Part shown: one piece after another, positions 46,832 through 58,030 of the stretch
Position numbering within the stretch: the first letter of the stretch is position 1
How the letters are laid out: each line of letters opens with the position of its first letter
Assembly (NCBI RefSeq): GCF_030272615.1
Contig: NC_081414.1
Span: 911,221,009-911,285,008 of the forward strand
Length of the DNA: 64,000 nt
Reading direction: 5' to 3'
From: Cryptomeria japonica
Taxonomy: Eukaryota; Streptophyta; Pinopsida; Cupressales; Cupressaceae
The notes under the pieces: model-generated
The model's input: the letters and a program-made list of their open reading frames with translations, nothing else
The model's database searches: none
What the model was told of the DNA's origin: nothing
Program-made: the position numbers and the translations under genes

Positions 46832-48810
46832 TGTAATGTCCCCTTCTCAATAAGGAGTAATCAGAGGTCCAATGGCCTATTCCGGAGACTCGTAGGCTGT
46901 TTGGAATGAGGAATTAGGGTTTCCTATTTTGTAGGAGGATTCTTCGCAGTTTACAAGGATGTTCTGATCGGAGTTTGGCAGAATGAATCAAAGTTTCCTT
47001 CTGGGTTTTTTGTAAGCTTCGTAGTGGTATGACATGCAATCAATTCAAAGGATTTTGTAGAACTTACTATTTTTAGTAAGTTGATGTCAGTTTTCTTGAT
47101 TAGTGGGTTTTTCTGGGTTTCTCGTGTTGAGCTACAGGGTTCAAAGAATAGTCTTTTTGGAGTTGTTTTTAGGACTTTATTTTTAGTAAGTGTCATTTCA
47201 GGTAGTTCTATTTTTAGCAACTCAGTTGTGAGTTTATACCGAGCTCAGTTTGATGGTTTTCAACACTTCAGTCCATAGCTCAATTTGGTACTGATCAGTA
47301 CTTGTTTTGTTAGTGATTTATTAAATATTAATACTTTACTCTAAAGTTCAATATTTAATTATATTGCTGGACGATTTAGGAAATGAAAGGAGCATTTTAT
47401 TCAAAATTTATTTATTCTCCTAAGTTTGGCACAAGTTGCAAGTTGAGACCAAGGTAAAGTTCGAACTTTGTGCCTAGGAAGGGGGACGCCAAGGCAAAGT
47501 CATGCTTGAAATGAAATGCAAATGAGGAAGTGTAATTTGGACGCCATTTGGAGGTGAATTTGGGGTCTCAGAATCTATAAATATGAGAGCTTGTTCTCTC
47601 ATTTATCATCTTTGAACATTTTCATAACGAAATGCTACCAAAATTGTGCCAAACCTTTCCTTCGAAGTTGCGTGCTTCCTAGCTTGTACCAGTTTCGTGC
47701 TTGAGAGATAGCACCTAGTTGTGAGAGAGCCTATTTCTCATTCAGAGGAGTAGATTGAACTTCAAAGTGACGGTGTTTTCTATTACATTTTCAGTTTTTT
47801 GGTTGCTACTGTGTTTTTTGGTGTGTGTTGGGTGTATAGTGGCTGAACCAATATTTTGATCGTACCTCCTTGTCTATTGAGCGTATCAACATGAGTATTG
47901 GCTCTGAATTTCTCTATTCCATAGGCGATGATGTCCTCCAAGGGGGAGATGATAGTTTTCTGTTTTGAATTTTATATTGCTGATCGAATTTTTCTGCTGG
48001 GACACCCTTCCCTAGCTGCCTTGGGATGCGTGCATCTAGCCGTGGACTTCGGAGTGGCAGGTTTGAGGTTCGGCAATGGTCGCTTATGCCATTTTAATCA
48101 TTTGCTTTTGATTTGGTGTGATTTGGAGTAGATTTGTGTTAGTCATGAGCATTTTGGTGTTTCCGGTAGTGGCTGGTTTGCGTGTTATGCACTTTCAAAA
48201 TTAAGAACAGTAATAGTTGCTTAATGTTTGAGTTGATTTTAGAGGCAGCTTCCATTTGTGATCACATTGTTCTTTTATTCTAATCATTTCTCTCTATGTT
48301 GTAAGGTTGAATAGTAGTATTATCAACCACTTTTGGACTGTAAAGCATACTCCGCTGAAAAGTGAAAGAGGCTAGCTTGCCGCCTATATTTGATATTTGT
48401 AATTCTATCCTCCCGCTGCATAAGCGGTAGAGTGATATTTTGTTGTAATGGTCCTCCCGTTGCATAAGTGGTTGAGTTGAGCTTTGCTGTAAGTGTTTAG
48501 TCCTGCTGCTGAAATATTGTGGTAGAGTGATTTGTGCTTGGTTTTGTTCTTGTTCTCCTTGGCTGGTTTAACGCAAAGCTTTCTAGTTTCCTATTCCCAC
48601 TGGAAAGTGGAAGGGGTTGGCTTGCTGTCGATTATTGTAATCAATACTTTCAGCAGTTTACATCTAACGATCCCAGTTTGGTCTCTCGGTGATCAAAAGG
48701 TGTAGGGTTCTTTCCAGTTGGTTTGGATTTCATTTGTCTAACCCTAACAGGTGTTGTTGTGCTTCTAATCTTGTTGAAAAATAAAATAAAAAGTTGTTGT
48801 GGATATTACA
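46832..48810 (+). repeat. 5' LTR of chromovirus J
   Basis: 1.98 kb, TG...CA ends. Its first 1.1 kb or so align to 53718-55190 once the solo LTR is removed. A light TATA-like CTATAAATATGAG lies near 47573. Confidence 0.85.
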
Positions 48811-48811
48811 A

Positions 48812-48824
48812 TGGTATCAGAGCC
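48812..48824 (+). other. Primer binding site, initiator-tRNA-Met type
   Basis: TGGTATCAGAGCC one base after the 5' LTR end. Confidence 0.92.
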
Positions 48825-48857
48825 ACTCTTCCTGCCAGCCTGTGATAGAAGGGTTCC

Positions 48858-50113
48858 ATGAGTGGTAGAGATATCAGATACTATAATCGGGAACATAGAA
48901 GGCTGCAATTTTAGATACCGTTAGTGCGAGTAGAGGAAACTTTTTTTGAAGTTTTGAGAAACAAAGACCAAGAATTTGATTCAGTAGATTCAGTGGATTC
49001 AATGGGAGAGAGAATGTTTGGTCAGAATGATGCATCTGTGGCTGTGGAGTGATTTGAGAAAAAGTTTGATGCTATGATGGACACGATGTCGCAGATGTTG
49101 GCCACTTTTAAACAAAATGCTGGAGGAGGTCATAGTCAAGTCCAGAATCATAATGCCAATGGAAATAATGCCAGCACTTCCAACAATTTTGGTGGAAATG
49201 GGAATGGCAGCAACAATAGTAGCAACAATGGTGGAATGCCTGTTGGATCGGCGACAAGACTTTTGTAACCAGTTTTCCTTCCAAGGGAAGCGCCGCCTCC
49301 TGAAGTCGAAGTCCCTGTGGTTGATGAGATCCGGGCTAGTTTTGTGGAGTATACATCACTTCCCCAAGAGATCCGAAATGTCTTGTCTCTTGACCAGTTC
49401 ATGAATCAGAAGAAGAGGAGGGAAGGAGGATATGATAATCGATAATCTGCTCCAAGAGTCTATCAACAAGCTCGTGGGAAGGTTACTCTTGCGCATTTTG
49501 ATGGAAGCAGTAAGGGTACAACTAGAGCGTGGGTGCAAAAGTTGGACAATTATTTGTCCTTGAGGCCTATGCTCGAAGAAGAAGCCATCAAGTTCGCCAC
49601 CTTGCACTTGGATGGTGTTGCCCACGAATGGTGGTACCATGGGTTGGTCACCCTTGGTCATAACTTGATAACCACCTATGTTGAATTCACCAACAAGTTG
49701 ATTGAAAGGTTTGATTCTAAGGATCCGGAGGTGAAGTTTCGAGAGCTTGCTCAACTCAAACAGCAAGGCTCCTTGGACAATTACATAACCGAGTTCCAAA
49801 ATCTCTCAGTTATGGTTAGTAGCATTTCAGAGAAGAGGCTAGTTGTTCTATTTACAGAAGGTCTTGAAGAGCCCTTGAAAGGATGGGTCAAAGCATTCAA
49901 TCCGCCTACCTTGGTGGAGGCCATCAAGAAGTCTAGGGGTATGGAGTTGGCTGCCCCAAAGAGTAAATTTCAGTCCAAGCCTTTTCCTTTCCGGAAGGAC
50001 AAGAAGAAGTTTTCAAATCAGACCAAGAAGTTTCCTTCTCGGATAGATGATGAGCTCCGTCAAGAGCTCTGGAGGAAGAATCTTTGCTATTCTTGTAGAG
50101 AACCTTGGCCCTA
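48858..50113 (+). pseudogene. Gag of chromovirus J
   Basis: An early stop lies about 18 codons after the first ATG. An Asn/Gly-rich segment (49130-49260) is followed by an open frame 49533-50114 with TLHLDGVAHEWWYHGL and FRELAQLKQQGSLDNYITEF, typical plant gypsy Gag sequence. The zinc knuckle CYSCREPW/LGHKC near 50090-50120 is split by a frameshift. Confidence 0.85.
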
Positions 50114-53100
50114 GGACATAAATGTCATGGGAAGGGCAATTTACACCAAATGGAGTCCTATTTAGTTGATGGATCAGATTCTGAAATTTCAGAACAGCAG
50201 ACTGAAATTGAGGACAGTGAGTATGAAGAGGCTCCAGAAGGGCCTAAAAGTGAACTAGAAGATAGAGGAGTGGTTGCTCAACTCTCGAGCATTCACAAAA
50301 ATGAGTCCTTTAGAGTTCGGGGAGTGATAGGAGAACATCGTGTCATTGCTCTCATTGACACAAGAGCGACTCATAACTTCATTGATGAGAGGATTGTTGC
50401 AAAGAGGGGCTAGTGGTTGAGGAAGTAGAAGGCTTCAAAGTCATGGTAGCTGATGGCTCCACTATATCATGCAACTGAATGGTTTCCAACATGTCTCTAA
50501 AGTTGGAAATCATGAAATTAGGGATGACTTCTTTGTGGTTAGCATTGGAGGGATTGATGATGCAGTCCTTGGGATTCAGTGGTTGAGATCTCTTGGTGAG
50601 ATCACATTAAATCTGCAAACCATGGAGCTGAAATTCATGTCTGATGGGAAGAAGGTAGTATTGAGAAGAATGCCCAATGGTGGTCTTAGAGTTGTATCAT
50701 TGAAGAGGATGGAGAGGCTGATCCGCCATGGCCAATTGGAGTGGGCAGCAAAGTGCTTAGTGATGCCATCAAATCCACTTGAGGGAAAAAGGAGCTACCC
50801 CACAGACATCCAAGCTCTAATCACCAAAAGGAGTAAGGTTTTTGAGAATTCCCCCCCTGGTAGGCCTCGTGAGTGTGGTACCGAGCACATCATTGAGCTT
50901 GAAGAAGGAGCTAAGCCTGTCATGACTACTCTTTACCGGTACCCCAAGAAGCAAAAGGAATAGATTGAAAAGGCTATTAATGAGCTGCTGGACATGGGTT
51001 ACATTAGGCCAAGCAAGAGCCCTTTTGCTTTGGCTGTTGTATTGGTGAAAAAGAAGGATGGAACCATGCGTATGTGCGTGGATTACCGAGCAGTAAATCA
51101 GAAAACCATCAAGAATCAGTACCCCATTCTGAGGATTGATGAGCTCATTGACGAGCTACATGGTGTAGTGTTCTTCTCAAAGATAGATCTCAGATCGGGC
51201 TACCATCAAATCAGGATGAGAGCATCAGATGTTGAGAAGACCAAATTCAGATGCCACTCTGGGCATTTTGAATTCCTAGTCATGCCCTTTGGCTTGACTA
51301 ACTCTCCTACCACATTCTAGTCTTGCATGAACAAGATATTTCAGAAACAGTTGAGGAAGTTTGTACTCATATTTTTTGATGATATCCTCATCTTCAACAA
51401 GTCTTGGACGGAGCACTTGCAACACTTAGATGAAGTGCTCAGTATACTAGAGTCCAAATCCCTGTTTGCTAAGGAGTCCAAATGTGAATTTGGAATGAGG
51501 GAGCTGCTCTATCTTGGTCACATCATCAGTGCATAAGGTGTGAAGGTGGATCCTAAAAAGATTAGAGCTATCATTAATTGGCCACCACCTAAGAACATAA
51601 CACACTTGAAGGGATTCTTGGGTCTATGTGGTTTTTACAGAAGGTTTGTGAAGGGATATTCTCAGTTAGTTGCCCTCACAGATCTCACTAGGAAAGGAAC
51701 TTTGGAGTAGTCAGAAAAGGCACAAACGTGGTTTTTACAGAAGGTTTGTGAAGGGATATTCTCAGTTAGTTGCCCTCACAGATCTCACTAGGAAAGGAAC
51801 TTTGGAGTAGTCAGAAAAGGCACAAACAGTGTTTGATTGGTTCAAGGAGATTATGAGCTCATGCCCTGTTTTGGCCTTACCATATTTCACCAAGCCTTTC
51901 AAACTATAGTGTGATGCATCATGAGAAGGTGTTGATGCGGTCCTTATGCAAGACAAGCATCCTATTGCTTTTGAAAGTGGAAAGTTGAGAGGAGCTGAAA
52001 GATTATATTCTATATATGATAAAGAGATGCTTGCCATAATGCATGCTATTGCGAAATTAAGGCAGTACCTTGTGGGGAGTAAGTTTGTTGTTAAGATTGA
52101 TCACAACAGTCTTAAGCACTTCATGCATCAGAGGGACTTGAATGAGAGAACAAAAATGGGTGAGTAAGCTACAGGCTGACGACTTTGACATTGAGTATGT
52201 CAAAGGGAGGAATAACGTTGTGGCTGATGCTCTATCTAGAAGACCCCACTTGAGCTCTTTGTGCGAGCTTACTGTGGATTGGAGAGAGTTGTTGCTTGCT
52301 GATTATGCCAAAAATCAGTTTGCAACCAGCATTATTGAGGGTACTTTTCATGATGAAAATTACAAATTGGTTGAGGGGCTGATCTTATACAAGGGAAGGA
52401 TCTTCATTGTGGTTGAATCTAAGCTTAAGGAGAAGATTTTGCAGACCTTCCATGACATTCCCCTTGCTGGTCGCCAAGGTTATCTCAAGACTTACAGGCA
52501 TATCCGAGAAAGATTTTCTTGGAAGGGATTGAAAAATGATGCCTTGAGATGCATTAAGGAGTGCCATACATGTCAGAAGAACAAAGATGAGAACACTCTA
52601 CCAGCTGGTTTGTTACAAACTTTGCCCATTCCCAGTCAAAAATGGGAAAGTATATCTATGGACTTCATCATTGGGTTGCCACGGGCTCAGGGGAAGGATT
52701 GCGTATATGTTGTGGTGGATAGATTGACTAAGTTTGCTCACTTTTTCGCCATCATTAGCTTATTTACAGCAGCACAAATTGCTGATGTGTTCTTTCAGGG
52801 GGTGTTCAGGTTACATGGATTTCCGAAGAACATTGTAAGTGATAGGGACATCAAGTTCCTCAACACTCTTTGGCAGAAAGCCTTCAGATTATGTGGTACA
52901 ATGCTCACTCCAAGCACAAGTTATTACCCTCAGACTGATGGGTAGACCGAGATAGTGAATAAGTGGTTGGAAGGCTATCTCGGGAAACTATGTTTCAGAG
53001 CGAACAAAATGCATGGGTGAGATGGCTTCACCTAGGAGAGTATTGTTACAACTCTTCATATCACATGTCCATTAAGATGTCACCATTCATGGCACTATAT

Positions 53101-53668
53101 GGTTATAAAGCTCCTAGCTTCGTTGATTTGATATTTGGTGACAACAAAAACCCTAAGGCGAAGGATATGATGTAGCAGAGTCAACACATTTTGAGGTCTT
53201 TGAGGGACAATCTCTAGCATGCACAAAATCAACAAAAGTTGTATGGTGATTGGCAGCGGATTGAGCGCACCTTTGAGGTGGGCGACATGGTTTACTTGAG
53301 GCTCCAGCCTTACAGACAATCTACTCTCAAGAAGAGTGGGGTTGAGAAATTGAAGCCACGTTTCTACGGGCCTTTTAGAGTCATCCAGAGAGTTGGGGAA
53401 GTGGTGTATGAGTTGGAACTTCCGGTGAGCAACAAGATTCATAGTGTATTTCATGTATCTTGCCTTAAGAAGGCTCTTGGGCATAATGTTGTAGCTTAAG
53501 AAGAGTTGCCTCCACTTGATGAGGAGTGAGAGTTGGTTTTGATTCTTGAAGCTATCATTGACTTCATGGAGCATTCTTTGAGAAAAAGGGTGATCAAGGA
53601 GTACTTGATTAAATGGAAGAACCTACCTGTTGAGGATGCTACTTGGGAGAGTGAGGAGATTCTGTAGC
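50105..53668 (+). pseudogene. Pol of chromovirus J: protease, RT, RNase H, integrase, chromodomain
   Basis: Protease: ALIDTRATHNFID near 50350 (Gly of the usual D-S/T-G changed to Arg). [40 protein letters not shown] and FFDDILIF (51000-51420). A 99-bp tandem duplication (51629-51828) sits between RT and RNase H. RNase H: HPIAFESGKLRGAERLYSIY (51950-52260). Integrase: zinc-binding CHTCQ near 52570, then SMDFIIGLP, VSDRDIKF and PQTDG (52650-52945). The chromodomain near 53545-53660 reads VIKEYLIKWKNLPVEDATWE. Several stops and frameshifts make it inactive. The chromodomain assigns it to the chromoviruses. Confidence 0.9.
51629..51828 (+). repeat. 99-100 bp tandem duplication inside pol of chromovirus J
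   Basis: GTGGTTTTTACAGAAGGTTT through AAGGCACAAAC occurs twice in direct succession with no visible difference; a recent slippage or unequal exchange event. Confidence 0.9.
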
Positions 53669-53717
53669 ATCCAGGATTGCGATTGCTTGAGAGTAAGCAA
53701 TCTTGGGGAGGGTGGAC

Positions 53718-55190
53718 TGTAATGTCACCTTCTCAGTAAGGAGTAATCAGAGGTCCAATGGCCTATTCCGGAGACCTGTGCTGTTTGGAATGAGGAATTA
53801 GGGTTTCCAATTTTCTAGGAGGATTCTTTGCAGTTTTTCAGGGATGTTCTGATTGGAGTTTGGCAGAATGAATCAAAGTTTCCTTCTGGGTTTTCTGTAA
53901 GCTTCACATTGGTATGACATGCAATCAGTTTAGGGGAGTTTGTAGAACTTACTATTTTTAGTAAGTTGATGTCAGTTGTCTTGATTACTAGGTCTTTCTG
54001 GGTTTCTCAAGTTGAGCTACAGGGTTCGAAGAACAGTCTTTTTGGAGTTGTTTTCTGTAATGTTCTGTACGCCGTACGGTCTCCTTCAATTGTTCCATGT
54101 ACGATGCAACTGGTGGATGGTCTTCCTCAGAGTGTATGGTGGTTACCGTATGATATACTTCCCTCGCACAGTCAGCGTACGGTGCAACTGGTGGATGGTC
54201 TTCTTCAGAGTGTACGGTGGTTACCGTACGATATACTTCCCTCGCGCAGTCAGCGTATGGTAAGATTGCTCCTTGGGTCGTACAGTCGTGACCATATGGA
54301 ATACTCCCTTTTGGTAGTCAGTGTGCGGTGAGTTTGGGGCTCGATCGTACATTGGAAGGGTTGTACTGTAGTGGTTGAATGGGTTGTATGGTAGTGGTCG
54401 TACAATGGGTGAGTTAACTGTCGAGTTTCGCCCTTGAACCCTCCAGATGTTTAGACAGTTCGGTGTTGCAAAATGGAATGAGTTTATTATCATTCCAGAT
54501 ACAAGAGACTTAGATGTAGATGATGAATATTCGCACATGCACAAGAAATTATATTGATAATGATTGCAAATTACACAGACTCCGAACAAAAGCAGAATAG
54601 GGTGAGGAGAAACTTCGATCGAAACTGCAGATGCCAAGTAGGGAGGATCTCTCACCTTCGAAATGACAGACAAGCTGAACTCCAACTGGAATTTGCACAT
54701 ACAAAGAAAAATACCGAATTCGCATCCATACAACAATGACTAACTCGACCATATATATGGGCTCTAGGAAGTTTCTCGAAGGGTTACAAACGGGCTGACA
54801 CAACAAACATAACTTAACTAATAAAATAAAAAGGGGGCTCGAAAGATTTTGTTATTAAATTTAGGGCCATACAATAATTATTATTATTTAATTATATCGG
54901 GGACATTACATTTTTAGGACTTAGTATTTTTAGTAAGTGTCATTTCAAGTAGTTCTATTTTTAGCAGCTCAGTTGTGAGTTTAGACCCAGCTCAGTTTGA
55001 TGGTTTTCAGCACTTAAGTCCATAGCTCAATTTGGTACTGATCAGTACTTGTTTTGTTAGTGATTTATTAAATATTAATACTTTACTCTAAAGTTTAATA
55101 TTTAATTATATTGCTGGACGACTTAGGAAATGGAAGGAGCATTTTATTCAAAATTGATTTATTCTCCTAAGTCAGGCGCCTGTTGACGTG
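53718..55190 (+). repeat. 3' LTR of chromovirus J (interrupted)
   Basis: Starts TGTAATGTCACCTTCTCAGT and aligns to 46832 onward. The alignment breaks at 54056 and resumes at 54911, and ends at 55190 at a position equivalent to about 47425 in the 5' LTR. Confidence 0.88.
54056..54910 (-). mobile_element. Solo LTR inside the 3' LTR of chromovirus J
   Basis: The minus strand starts TGTAATGTCCCCGATATAAT and ends GAACATTACA. Flanks are TTTTC (54051-54055) and TTTTT (54911-54915), a 5-bp duplication with one change; removing the segment restores the chromovirus LTR. TATA-like CCATATATATGG near 54750. Two tandem copies of a 78-bp unit (54103-54180, 54181-54258) contain repeated GTACGGT motifs. Confidence 0.85.
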
Positions 55191-56917
55191 TATTTTATAC
55201 ACAATCATACACAGAATAAAATACCAATAGGCATCTTATTCTCTCTTGAGAAAATAGTCTCTAACTGCTGAAGATACGCATAAAGGATCAGTTAGATAGA
55301 CTCCAAGGTTCTTTTAGTAGGGTCTCTACATGTGGACAAGCTTTTTTAGTGGTATGATGTGATTTGCTGTTTCCTCCAAGGGGCCTTACGTATTCCGAAA
55401 GTTCAAGATTTTACTAAACTAAGTAAACTATTCAAAAAAAATAACAAAAGGAGTAGGGTTTGAAAGAGGTCTAATCTAGTCTAACCCTATGAATGACTTA
55501 GTATGGACAAGACTTGGCAAGATTCAACCAACTTCAATTTTGCCATAAGATAACAACTCAATTGAAATTAGTGCGATCTTCTAAGGTAATAAAATGATAT
55601 TCAATGCATCAAAGATCAAGGACACTACCACGAAGGTACATATCCAAGATGCGATAACGTTTGAAGATTAAGGATTCAATGTCTTTTCCAGTCGACCACG
55701 CAAGGCGTTCCTACAATCAGCAAGAAGCTAGTGGTTTGGAGTACGAATCCTACCAAATATCAAGTCTCACACTTAGTCTTTCAAATTAACAAACTACTTT
55801 GATTGAGCACGATTCAAGTAGATCAAACAACCATGAAGATAACTCAAGAAATTTGCAACAAAACACCATAACTTCAATATTTTATTGATTTCCAAGTCAT
55901 CATGTACAACAATTGCTTGAATTTCTCTCTTCAAAACTCAATCTTGCTACAAAATAAAATTGCTTCTAACTCTAATCTCTCTTACATCAACTATTAACTC
56001 TCACTCTATTTCACTATTTCTCTATTATCCAATGAAATGAAAAATGGGGGTATAAATAGCATCCCCAATTACAATGAAAGGTCCAGATTGAAAGTAAATC
56101 AATGGATAAGATCATGACACCTAAACCTAATTAGGGTTTGTTACAAATGGCCTCCTTTTTACTGAACAATATTAAATACATAGCCAAATATTAAATTTGG
56201 CACAAAAACCTAGGAGGCATAAACCAATGAGAAATAAGATGTCATGTCATCTGTAACAACCTTTCATCTAGAATCTTATTCCCTTTCCAATTCTCTTTCT
56301 TAGCATATGTAATGAATTTTGTCACAATTCCTTCGATTTCTGTGATTGGAATCTCGGGAAGATTCTTCATACTCTCCTCTAAGTGGATGACCTGATCGAA
56401 TGCATCTAGAAGAGTTGTGTCCCAAGTAGATTCAAGTTCCTTCATCCTCTCAATCAGGAGCATGATGGCGAACATCTGATCATACTGCTCATCTGTAACA
56501 TTTGCGTCCTTGCAAAAGATGACCTTGATTCTATCCTCTAGTTCCTGCATATCCACATCTGTCTCGACCTCGATCCTTTTGCCAAGAATGGTACGAAGTA
56601 CCTCAAATACTCTGTCCTGGATCGGATTGATCACCTCCTCAACTTGGCTACATCTAGTACTGATGTCCTCAAAGAAAACATTCTTCATATGGAGTAAGGT
56701 TGACCAATGAAACAAACTGTGAGGTTCTCCATCCAAGATCTTCTCCTGCGCTAAAATCTTCCTTGATGTGTGTCTAATAACTTTCAAGACAGGAATGATA
56801 ACGTCCTTGGTATGGGCGAATGCAGCTACTGTTATCATCAAATTGTGGATCATCTCAAGAACCTGGATAGCTTGATGAATAAACTTCATCATCCTTGTAA
56901 CAAACTCTATGGCCACT
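55191..56917 (+). mobile_element. Giant Tat-type LTR, 5' part (copy I), cut by copy H
   Basis: Starts TGTTGACGTGTATTTTATAC within the chromovirus 3' LTR and aligns to the starts of copies N, A and E2. LTR-sense TATA box TATAAATA at 56051, 0.86 kb from the start. The antisense ORF's C-terminal part follows. At 56918 another LTR of the same family begins, so the rest should reappear right of the window. Confidence 0.85.
56242..56917 (-). pseudogene. C-terminal part of the antisense long ORF of copy I
   Basis: About 225 codons open on the minus strand, closely related to the end of the copy A ORF: IHNLMITVAAFAHTKDVIIP and EGIVTKFITYAKKENWKGNK are shared with few changes. The apparent start codon at 56955 lies in copy H and is an accident of the insertion; the real upstream part is separated from it. 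Confidence 0.85.
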
Positions 56918-57868
56918 TGTTGACGTGTCTGAAATCGCATTGCTGCAAACTCCATACGGCCAACGCAGAATAGAATAGCCGACTGATTATCCTACTCTCT
57001 CTTGAGATAAGGAAGTCTCTAATGCTGTTTTTCTAAGTTTGATCAAAGGAGACTACCTCAAGGTTTCTTTTGTCAGGTCTTGACTGCGGGATCTCTCAGT
57101 GGCTTTATGTGTTTATGCTGGAAACACAAGGGGGCTTACGTTTGATTGGTAATTTCATATGCGAATTCCCAGGGACCTCTTTTGGTTTTCTTTCAGGTGA
57201 TGTTGATTTATTTGAAGCTGACTTAGCAAGACTGGATTTCTAAAAAAAAGGATAAAATTGGGAGGAAAGAAAGGAAGGGTAGCGAGAGAGAACAGTAAAT
57301 ATTAACTAGGACAACAGATTTACCCAAGCAGACAGACACCTCCAGGAAACCAGGTTAAGCATCATCAGTCATTCAGACACAATGTTTGCATAAACTTAGT
57401 GCAATCTTCAAAGGAGAAACCAGATTTTCATATTACCAAATACAATATTAGAACTTCTATATTCATGATATGTGTGCTTTTGATAATCGAACTGAATCAT
57501 AAAATAGCCCAGATTAACCATGCAGAAAGGAAAAAAAGCAATCAGCTATCCTCTAATGGTATGGACTGTGGAGATTCTATCAGATGCTTGGTAAGAACTG
57601 CTGTATAAAATGAACAGACATAATTAAAAGCTTTCTAATTTAAATGAAGAAGGAGACCATGCACTCACAAGGAAATTTGAAGGTAATTTCAATCCATTGT
57701 ATTAATTCCTGCAAAATTTCTTCAGAGCTTTCGCAACAATTCAAGAACTTCCTCCTGAATGAGGGAAAACCAGTCCCCTTAAATAGGTTTCCAAAAATGG
57801 ATGAATGGCCAAGATCTAATCTAAACAAGTGGCCCAGATTCATCCTTACAAAAGGAGGGACCCACACT

Positions 57869-57878
57869 CATAAATAGG
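57869..57878 (+). promoter_or_regulatory. LTR-sense TATA box of copy H
   Basis: CATAAATAGG in CACACTCATAAATAGGGAG, 0.95 kb from the LTR start, the same relative place as in four sister copies. Confidence 0.55.
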
Positions 57879-58030
57879 GAGATAAATATCTACAATTACT
57901 CAAAAGGAGCAATAACTACCAAAGGATAATTACAACTTTGAAATAATCCAAAAAGGGGAGGTGCACAAAAAACTTTACAATATGTTGACCAAAAGTCAAC
58001 TGTCACCCTTTTGGGACAAAAGTGCACTTT

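Larger units (their letters stand above)
46832..55190 (+). mobile_element. Ty3/gypsy chromovirus (copy J), 3' LTR interrupted
   Basis: 5' LTR 46832-48810 (TGTAATGTCCCCTTCTC...GGATATTACA), PBS from 48812, decayed gag-pol with a C-terminal chromodomain, purine-rich CTTGGGGAGGGTGGAC just before the 3' LTR (53718 onward). The 3' LTR is split by a solo LTR at 54056-54910 and cut at 55190 by a giant LTR. The remainder of the 3' LTR should lie right of the window. Confidence 0.9.

Noticed and set aside
49148-49799. Minus-strand ORFs overlapping gag of the chromovirus.
   Set aside because: They are shadows of a recognisable Gag reading frame on the plus strand.
53966-54331. A 121-codon ORF spanning the chromovirus 3' LTR and the inserted solo LTR.
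   Set aside because: It crosses an insertion boundary and a 78-bp tandem repeat; no support as a gene.
56918-56955. Start of the 237-codon minus-strand ORF ending at 56242.
   Set aside because: The first 13 codons lie in the younger LTR H; only the part left of 56918 belongs to copy I.
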